From contig DCQM01000132.1 of the NCBI GenBank assembly GCA_002323895.1, forward strand, positions 4,728 to 11,991: a DNA stretch of 7,264 bases, written 5' to 3'. Numbering within the stretch: the stretch's first letter is position 1; each line of letters starts with the position of its first letter. This stretch comes from Akkermansiaceae bacterium UBA1518 (GTDB lineage Bacteria > Verrucomicrobiota > Verrucomicrobiia > Verrucomicrobiales > Akkermansiaceae). Under the pieces are notes generated by a model, which saw nothing but the letters and a program-made list of their open reading frames with translations, searched no databases and was not told where the DNA came from. The position numbers and the translations under genes are program-made. This document shows, in pieces, positions 1 through 4,390 of this stretch.

Positions 1-315
1 TCTCAACCCCAGCCATTTATGGATGCTCTAGATTGTGCTGACCCTTCCTTGTTGGTTGATAAGAGGAGTGAAACGACGACCTCGTTGCAAGCTCTTGCGA
101 TGTTGAATAACCGATTTATTCTTCGCATGGCAGAGCATGTCGCGGTTGCTTTAAAAGGTAAGGATGACCCGGTAGGTGAGTTGATTGCACGTTCCCTTGG
201 GAGGCCTGTAAGACGAGAAGAACGAGCCCTTTTAGAGGACTATGCTAGCTCCCATGGTATGGCGGCCTTGGTGAGATTAGTTTTTAATATGAGTGAGTTT
301 TCCTACGTGGACTGA
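1..315 (+). CDS. DUF1553 (PSD1) cytochrome-associated protein, C-terminal 104 residues only
   Basis: The reading frame is open from base 1, so the gene starts outside the window and only its last 104 residues are visible. They match the C-terminal end of the DUF1553/PSD1 family: an R-S-E-T-T-T-S-L-Q-A-L-A-M-L-N-N-R-F block (family pattern R-x-x-T-T-T-P-L-Q-A-L-x-L-L-N) near residues 22-39, and the closing L-V-R-L-V-F-N-M-S-E-F-S-Y-V-D, which fits the usual 'L-x-N-x-N-E-F-x-Y-V-D' terminus. Full-length members are exported and usually carry N-terminal PSCyt1 and PSCyt2 (DUF1549) haem domains; those would lie upstream and cannot be seen. The stop is 4 bp before the start of the DUF1501 gene, the classic PVC two-gene arrangement, so the two are very probably co-transcribed. 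The family's biochemical function is not established. The family assignment is firm; the presence of haem domains is inferred. Confidence 0.9.
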   Translation, partial: SQPQPFMDALDCADPSLLVDKRSETTTSLQALAMLNNRFILRMAEHVAVALKGKDDPVGELIARSLGRPVRREERALLEDYASSHGMAALVRLVFNMSEFSYVD

Positions 316-319
316 AGCG

Positions 320-1765
320 ATGATAAACCGGCGTGATTTCTTGTGGCAATCCGGCGGCGGCCTCGGAGGGATCGCCTTGTCATCTCTTCTTGGAGGCGAG
401 GCCCAGGGTGGAGGAGTTTTGCAAGAAGCCCACCATCAGCCCAAGGCGAAAAGGGTGATCCAGCTCTTCATGGCTGGTGCTGCGAGCCATCTTGATCTCT
501 TTGATTACAAGCCAGAGTTGGTTAAGCGACATGGTGAAAAATCGGATTTTGGAGAGCATGTGGAAGCCTTTCAAAATGGACTAGGTCCTTGGAAAAAACC
601 AGTTTGGGACTTCGGGCCATATGGGTCTTGCGGGAAGTTGCTGGGTGAGACTGTTTCGCCCCTAGGTGAGGTGGTAGATGAGATGGCCTTTATTCATAAT
701 ATGACGGGTAAGACTGGAGTTCATAGCCAAGCAACCTACCTACAAGCTACGGGTTTTGATCGTCCTGGATTTCCGGGAATGGGTTCGTGGGTCAGTTATG
801 GACTGGGAAGCCTGAACGATAATTTACCAACTTTTGTGGTCCTTCCTGACCATCGGGGATATGCTTCAAATGGACCTAAGAATTGGGCTTCGGCTTTTTT
901 GCCGACTGTTCATCAGGGAACGATCATTCGCCCGGGAACCAGCGAGCCCATCACCCATCTTTTCCCTTACAAGGGTGCAAAATATCTTACGCCACAAGCT
1001 GAGAAGGATGCCGGAAGCTTGCTTGGGAAATTGAATCGAGAATATGCGGAACAACGTGTCGGCGATTCGCGTCTAGAGGCAAGGATCCAAAGTTACGAAC
1101 TGGCGGCGCGAATGCAACTGGCGGCGCCCGAAGCACTCGATCTCTCTAGGGAGCCAGATTATATCAAGTCAATGTATGGCCTTTCCCCTGATGGCACAAA
1201 GTGGGCAAAGGAAATTAATTGGAAGGAAGAGGCGGATGCCTTTGGCCGAAAATGTCTTTCTGCGCGTCGCCTTTTGGAGCGAGGAGTGAAGTTTGTGCAG
1301 ATCTGGTCAGGCAATGACAACGGCTTTCCCCGGCGTAATTGGGATAGTCATGAAGATATCGAACGTGAACATGGACCTCTTTCGCGGGGCATGGCAATTG
1401 GGACAGCCGCCCTCATCAAGGATTTAAAACAACGTGGAATGCTCGAAGATACCGTGATTCTTTGGACTACTGAATTTGGGCGTATGCCTTCGACGCAAGG
1501 AAGCAAAGGGCGTGATCATAACCCTCACGTATTTACCAACTGGCTTGCTGGGGGTGGGGTGCGCGGCGGTGTCACTCATGGCGAGAGTGATGAATGGGGT
1601 TATAAACCAGCGGACCGGAAAAATCCCACACAAGTGTATGATATTCATGCCACCATTCTTCATTTGCTTGGGATTGATCACGAGAAATTGGTATTTCGTA
1701 AGGACAGTATTGACCGCCGTTTGACCGACGTTCATGGAAAGGTTATCCAAGAAATCCTGACTTAG
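320..1765 (+). CDS. Tat-exported DUF1501 family protein (alkaline-phosphatase-like fold)
   Basis: This 481-residue protein opens with M-I-N-R-R-D-F-L, a good twin-arginine signal, followed by a Gly/Ala/Leu-rich stretch to about residue 30. An in-frame ATG at 293 would bury the Tat motif and overlap the upstream gene, so ATG 320 is preferred. DUF1501 landmarks run in order: A-G-A-A-S-H-L-D-L-F-D-Y-K-P at 52-65 (family G-G-P-S-H-L-D-x-F-D-P-K-P), T-E-F-G-R at 384-388, G-R-D-H-N at 397-401, a G-G-G-V-R-G-G loop near 411-417, and D-I-H-A-T-I-L-H-L-L-G-I-D-H at 441-454. DUF1501 is grouped with the alkaline phosphatase/sulfatase superfamily, and D59, D62, D399, H400 and H443 are plausible metal ligands, which is inference. 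The length is typical and the frame is intact. It sits 4 bp after the DUF1553 stop with no strong ribosome-binding site, suggesting translational coupling. The substrate is unknown, and annotation as a true sulfatase would be unsafe. Confidence 0.95.
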   Translation: MINRRDFLWQSGGGLGGIALSSLLGGEAQGGGVLQEAHHQPKAKRVIQLFMAGAASHLDLFDYKPELVKRHGEKSDFGEHVEAFQNGLGPWKKPVWDFGPYGSCGKLLGETVSPLGEVVDEMAFIHNMTGKTGVHSQATYLQATGFDRPGFPGMGSWVSYGLGSLNDNLPTFVVLPDHRGYASNGPKNWASAFLPTVHQGTIIRPGTSEPITHLFPYKGAKYLTPQAEKDAGSLLGKLNREYAEQRVGDSRLEARIQSYELAARMQLAAPEALDLSREPDYIKSMYGLSPDGTKWAKEINWKEEADAFGRKCLSARRLLERGVKFVQIWSGNDNGFPRRNWDSHEDIEREHGPLSRGMAIGTAALIKDLKQRGMLEDTVILWTTEFGRMPSTQGSKGRDHNPHVFTNWLAGGGVRGGVTHGESDEWGYKPADRKNPTQVYDIHATILHLLGIDHEKLVFRKDSIDRRLTDVHGKVIQEILT

Positions 1766-1804
1766 AGTCTTTGATGGCCTTCGCAAAATGATTAGTTTGA
1801 TTTC

Positions 1805-1837
1805 TCGACAAAAAGCCGCTTCTTGTTCTGTATTAAT
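1805..1837 (+). promoter_or_regulatory. weak candidate promoter before the isomerase gene
   Basis: TCGACA at 1805-1810 resembles a -35 box (5 of 6), and TATTAAT at 1831-1837 or TGTATT at 1829-1834 resembles a -10 box. Spacers are 20 or 18 bp, so the match is poor. Using the TATTAAT box, transcription would begin at or next to the ATG at 1845, giving an almost leaderless transcript. The 79-bp gap after the DUF1501 gene holds no terminator-like hairpin that I can see, so read-through from upstream is also likely. Confidence 0.2.
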
Positions 1838-1844
1838 CTCACTT

Positions 1845-2729
1845 ATGAATCGAAGAAAATCACTTACTACCCTTTCGGGTGGCGCTGCTACTGCCGCCAT
1901 TTTTTCTGCTCTGGGAGCACAAGTTAAAGCTGCTGAAGAAGATGCGGCGAAAGCCGGAGCCAATTTTAAGCACTCAGTTTGTCATTGGTGCTTTGGAAAC
2001 ATTCCGCTTGATCAGTTCTGTGTGGAGGTAAAGAAGATGGGGATTGAGTCGATCGAGATTCTTTTTCCTAATCAGTGGGAAACTGTTGCCAAGCACGGAC
2101 TTGAATGCGCGATGGGCCGTCCTCGTCCTATCAAAGGAATTGGTGGGATTGGAACCTCTTTTGAGAAAAAGGAAAATCACGATACGCTCGTGAAAATTTA
2201 TGAAGAGATTATTCCTCTCGCAGCTAAAGCCGGGAATGTTCCTCAGGTGATCGCTTTCTCTGGAAATCGTCGCGGTCTCACCGACGAAGAGGGTTTGAAA
2301 AACTGCGCCGAGGGGGTGAAGCGAATCATGCCGATCGCCGAGAAGCACAATATTACAATTTCGATGGAGCTCTTAAACTCGAAGAAGGATCATAGGGATT
2401 ACCTTTGCGATCGCACCCAGTGGGGCGCTGATCTCGTCAAGGAGGTCGGCTCCGAGCGCTTCAAGCTTTTGTATGATATCTACCACATGCAGATTATGGA
2501 GGGCGATTGCATTGCAACTTTCAGTAAGCACATTGATGCCATTTCACACTTCCACACCGCAGGGGTTCCGGGGCGTAACGAGATTGATGATACCCAGGAA
2601 TTAAATTATGTGGGCATCTGCAAAGCCCTAGCGAAGCTGGGTTATAAAGGATATCTCGGTCAGGAATTCAGACCGAAAAATGATCCTTTGACCTCTCTCA
2701 AGCAGGCCATCGATATCTGCACGGTTTAG
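1845..2729 (+). CDS. Tat-exported sugar isomerase/epimerase, hydroxypyruvate-isomerase-like TIM barrel
   Basis: This is a 294-residue protein of the AP-endonuclease-2/xylose-isomerase-like TIM-barrel superfamily. ATG 1845 gives M-N-R-R-K-S-L plus an Ala/Gly-rich segment to about residue 30, a twin-arginine leader; an in-frame ATG at 1788 would put 19 residues in front of it and is less likely. The barrel runs from about residue 42 to the end. Superfamily signatures are S-M-E-L-L-N (173-178), L-L-Y-D-I-Y-H-M-Q-I-M-E-G-D (208-221), H-F-H-T-A-G-V-P-G-R (235-244) and G-Y-L-G-Q-E-F (269-275). E175, D211, H237 and E274 are the expected divalent-metal ligands, by analogy with hydroxypyruvate isomerase. 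The D-I-Y-H-M-Q block is the closest match to that enzyme, but export makes a cytoplasmic glyoxylate role unlikely, and a keto-sugar or related aldose/ketose substrate is more plausible. No convincing Shine-Dalgarno sequence precedes the ATG. A strong terminator follows. Family is firm, substrate unknown. Confidence 0.9.
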   Translation: MNRRKSLTTLSGGAATAAIFSALGAQVKAAEEDAAKAGANFKHSVCHWCFGNIPLDQFCVEVKKMGIESIEILFPNQWETVAKHGLECAMGRPRPIKGIGGIGTSFEKKENHDTLVKIYEEIIPLAAKAGNVPQVIAFSGNRRGLTDEEGLKNCAEGVKRIMPIAEKHNITISMELLNSKKDHRDYLCDRTQWGADLVKEVGSERFKLLYDIYHMQIMEGDCIATFSKHIDAISHFHTAGVPGRNEIDDTQELNYVGICKALAKLGYKGYLGQEFRPKNDPLTSLKQAIDICTV

Positions 2730-2744
2730 AAAATCTAGAATTAG

Positions 2745-2781
2745 AAAAAGCCTCTGGAATAATTTCCCAGGGGCTTTTTTT
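2745..2781. terminator. bidirectional rho-independent terminator between convergent genes
   Basis: The 5' arm AAAAAGCCTCTGG (2745-2757) pairs with CCAGGGGCTTTTT (2767-2779) as 13 bp with a single T-G wobble, around a 9-base loop. On the plus strand the stem ends in a seven-T run (2775-2781), ideal for stopping the isomerase transcript 15 bp after its stop. On the minus strand the same stem ends in five Ts, so it can also stop transcription from the convergent DUF1080 gene. Confidence 0.9.
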
Positions 2782-2817
2782 GTGGAGGGACGCTCCCGAG
2801 GGCGGCGATCGATTTTG

Positions 2818-2843
2818 CTCTAGCCGGTTTGGATCGGCTAGAG
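2818..2843 (-). other. perfect 9-bp stem-loop just after the DUF1080 stop
   Basis: CTCTAGCCG (2818-2826) and CGGCTAGAG (2835-2843) are exact reverse complements with an 8-base spacer. The hairpin begins 10 bp past the stop of the minus-strand DUF1080 gene. No T-run follows on either strand, so it is not a textbook terminator. A 3'-end stabilising hairpin upstream of the shared terminator is the simplest reading. The structure is directly visible; its function is inferred. Confidence 0.55.
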
Positions 2844-2853
2844 GATGGCAGCC

Positions 2854-3429
2854 TTATTTCTGCTCGATGATTTCAATCTTTCGAAAGGAGATCGACATAT
2901 CGCGACCCCCGTGAAGTTGGAGGCCGAGGGGGCCTTTTTCGATCGCGGTTTTTGAATCATAGGTGACCCCTTTAACCCCGTTGAGCCAGGTTTTATAGGT
3001 GCTACCTTTTACCACAATCTTAAGAATATTCCAATCCTCGGGTTTCACAGTGGCAATCGCTTCTTTGCCTTCGACAGGGTAGCCTTTTCCTGGAATATAG
3101 GGAGAGGCGGTTAGGTCACGCTTTAGGGAGCCGGAGATGCCGATCTGAATTTGATCGTGGTTTTTTTTCAACATCACACCTGAGTCGATGGTGCCATGCC
3201 CTAGTTTGTATTCCAGAGTGAGAGTGAAATCTTGGAATTCTTTAGTGGTCCAAAGAACGGAGCCTTTTTTCTTGGGGCCAGACTGACAGTGAAGAACGCC
3301 ATCTTTGGCGGTCCAGTAAGCAAAGTCGCCCTTAGCATCTGATTTCCAGCCAGTGAGGTCTTTACCATTGAATAAAGCATCGCTGCCAAAGGCCGTGAAC
3401 GTAAAAAGGAAATAGAGGAAATATCTCAT
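2854..3429 (-). CDS. secreted DUF1080 (3-keto-disaccharide hydrolase family) protein
   Basis: This 191-residue protein belongs to PF06439 (DUF1080), a concanavalin-like beta-sandwich family with members acting on 3-keto-glycosides. The start used is ATG at 3429, giving M-R-Y-F-L-Y-F-L-F-T-F-T-A-F-G-S, a Sec signal peptide with likely cleavage near residues 16-18; the frame stays open 24 codons further upstream (to 3501), but that would place a basic tail before the hydrophobic core. Family marks are L-F-N-G-K-D-L-T-G-W (19-28), W-T-A-K-D-G-V-L (39-46), the D-S-G-V-M-L strand, D-Q-I-Q-I-G-I-S-G-S, W-N-I-L-K-I-V-V-K-G and W-L-N-G in about 133-152, and G-P-L-G-L-Q-L-H-G-G (166-175) before the final F-R-K-I-E-I. 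The length fits a single-domain member. No clear Shine-Dalgarno sequence is seen. It lies downstream of the alpha/beta hydrolase on the same strand. The exact substrate, and whether it acts as hydrolase or lyase, cannot be read from sequence. Confidence 0.92.
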   Translation of the reverse strand: MRYFLYFLFTFTAFGSDALFNGKDLTGWKSDAKGDFAYWTAKDGVLHCQSGPKKKGSVLWTTKEFQDFTLTLEYKLGHGTIDSGVMLKKNHDQIQIGISGSLKRDLTASPYIPGKGYPVEGKEAIATVKPEDWNILKIVVKGSTYKTWLNGVKGVTYDSKTAIEKGPLGLQLHGGRDMSISFRKIEIIEQK

Positions 3430-3455
3430 AGAACAAGCATACGCAGCTGAGGAGT

Positions 3456-3493
3456 TGGCCTTTCGTTTTCCTGCGATTCTCGCAAAAAGGCCA
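3456..3493 (-). other. composite inverted repeat between the two minus-strand genes
   Basis: Outer arms TGGCCTTT (3456-3463) and AAAGGCCA (3486-3493) pair exactly; nested inside, TGCGA (3472-3476) pairs with TCGCA (3480-3484) around a 3-base loop. The structure lies in the 111 bp between the hydrolase stop and the DUF1080 start, 27 bp before the latter. In minus-strand RNA it could be part of the DUF1080 5' leader or a weak attenuator/terminator for the hydrolase. There is no U-tail directly after the outer stem, so terminator status is doubtful. Confidence 0.4.
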
Positions 3494-3540
3494 TTAGCCA
3501 TTCTCTCACATGATGTGTGGCGTCGCCAATGGGCGAAGGG

Positions 3541-4311
3541 CTAAGAACCTACCTTAAGGTGCTCGTTGCAGAACTTCAGCTGGAGGTCGATCCAGTTCTC
3601 ACCCTTTTTCACTTGGGGAAGTTTGTTGCGCGGGCCGCCATAGGCTTCGACCGGAATGCCCAACGATTTTGCTTTGTCCCGAATGAGTTCAAGTTGCTTG
3701 GGTGGATGAATGAAGTCGCTGGGTCTTGCGTTCGAGTAGAGGAAAAGTGGAGCTTCACCCTTGTCCATAAAACCTAGCGCAAAGTCTTTCGTGCCGATCG
3801 GCTGCATCACACCAACGACGACGCCGGGACGTGAGCTCAGTTTATCAATGGGGTCTTTTGCTTCCGGGTCTGCAAGGTCATCGTGATAACCGAGAAATTG
3901 GCTGATGAGAGCTCCGGCCGAGACTCCTCCACAGGCCAGTTGGTTTGGATCGATATTCCAACTCTTTGATTGAGAGCGCACAAATTTTACGGCTCTTCCG
4001 CAATGATCCACGATATCGCGATATTCCATATCTTTTCCGAGGAAGGGATAGTTGCAACTCACGACAGCATAACCGGCCTTTTGGTATTTTTCTAAAGTGG
4101 GCCGGCCATATTTTTCAATCTGGTTTTTATCCCCGTTACGAAATCCCCCGCCATGGAACCAAACGAAGACGGGCGCGGGCTTTTCTCCCTTTTTGAGCGC
4201 GGGATAGAAATCGAGAGTGTTTCGCTCGTGTTTCGAATCATACTTGAGATTGCGAACCGTTTCCGCATGGAGTGAAACAGTTAAGAGGGCGAAAATTTGA
4301 AGAAATTTCAT
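3541..4311 (-). CDS. secreted alpha/beta hydrolase, esterase/lipase type
   Basis: This 256-residue protein has a Sec signal peptide (M-K-F-L-Q-I-F-A-L-L-T-V-S-L-H-A, cleavage after A16 likely). ATG 4311 is chosen over an in-frame TTG two codons upstream. The fold signature is clear: the oxyanion-hole motif H-G-G-G-F at 53-57 after the P-V-F-V-W-F strand, the nucleophile elbow G-G-V-S-A-G at 128-133 with Ser131, and the acid-bearing strand P-L-F-L-Y-S-N-A-R-P-S-D with Asp199. It resembles BD-FAE or acetyl-xylan-esterase-like hydrolases common in PVC genomes, suggesting deacylation of carbohydrate, which is inference. The usual catalytic His between the acid strand and the C-terminus is not in its normal context: residues 219-232 read G-I-P-V-E-A-Y-G-G-P-R-N-K-L, and the only later His residues are H202 and H251. 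A GAGG lies directly against the ATG, too close to serve as a normal ribosome-binding site. It is divergent from the cytochrome gene at 4391 and upstream of DUF1080. Confidence 0.9.
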   Translation of the reverse strand: MKFLQIFALLTVSLHAETVRNLKYDSKHERNTLDFYPALKKGEKPAPVFVWFHGGGFRNGDKNQIEKYGRPTLEKYQKAGYAVVSCNYPFLGKDMEYRDIVDHCGRAVKFVRSQSKSWNIDPNQLACGGVSAGALISQFLGYHDDLADPEAKDPIDKLSSRPGVVVGVMQPIGTKDFALGFMDKGEAPLFLYSNARPSDFIHPPKQLELIRDKAKSLGIPVEAYGGPRNKLPQVKKGENWIDLQLKFCNEHLKVGS

Positions 4312-4317
4312 CCTCAA

Positions 4318-4346
4318 ATTTTCTTACGGGTTTGATATTTTGACAA
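4318..4346 (-). promoter_or_regulatory. candidate promoter for the hydrolase gene in the divergent gap
   Basis: On the minus strand TTGTCA (4346-4341) matches a -35 box in 5 of 6 positions and GAAAAT (4323-4318) a -10 box in 4 of 6, with a 17-bp spacer. Transcription would begin about 7 bp further on, at the hydrolase ATG itself. The 79-bp divergent gap (4312-4390) must hold promoters for both directions unless upstream transcription reaches the cytochrome gene; the overlapping plus-strand TTGACA (4340-4345) has no well-spaced -10 partner. Confidence 0.25.
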
Positions 4347-4363
4347 GAGAAAGCTCGTAAGAT

Positions 4364-4368
4364 GGAGG
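4364..4368 (+). promoter_or_regulatory. GGAGG Shine-Dalgarno-like site, oddly placed
   Basis: This GGAGG is the best ribosome-binding-like sequence I noticed upstream of a gene here, but it lies 22 bases before the GTG at 4391, too far for normal use. No ATG, GTG or TTG is available in that frame between it and 4391; a stop (TAA, 4358-4360) closes the frame just upstream. Either the site is fortuitous or the cytochrome gene begins at a non-standard codon such as ATC 4382. Confidence 0.3.
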
Positions 4369-4390
4369 TTTCGGGAAAAGTATCTCTATC

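Noticed and set aside
293..319. Earlier ATG for the DUF1501 gene
   Set aside because: It would overlap the DUF1553 gene by 23 bp and place nine residues before the N-R-R-D-F-L Tat motif; ATG 320 gives a normal leader.
1098..1133. Exact 12-bp direct repeat AACTGGCGGCGC with an 18-bp period
   Set aside because: It encodes E-L-A-A-R-M-Q-L-A-A-P-E inside the DUF1501 gene, a segment that looks normal for the family; a chance or codon-driven repeat rather than a mobile or regulatory element.
1424..1963. 179-codon open frame on the minus strand
   Set aside because: It lies antisense across the end of the DUF1501 gene and the start of the isomerase gene, both well-supported families, and its translation resembles no known domain.
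1974..2348. 124-codon open frame on the minus strand
   Set aside because: Fully antisense to the isomerase coding region; composition and lack of motifs indicate a shadow frame.
3430..3501. 24-residue N-terminal extension of the DUF1080 protein
   Set aside because: It would put a basic, non-conserved tail ahead of a good signal peptide and run through the inverted repeat; ATG 3429 is the better start.
4332..4363. Plus-strand promoter for the cytochrome gene (TTGACA 4340-4345 or TTGATA 4332-4337 with TAAGAT 4358-4363)
   Set aside because: Spacers are 12 and 20 bp, neither acceptable for a standard sigma-70 promoter, so I do not call it.
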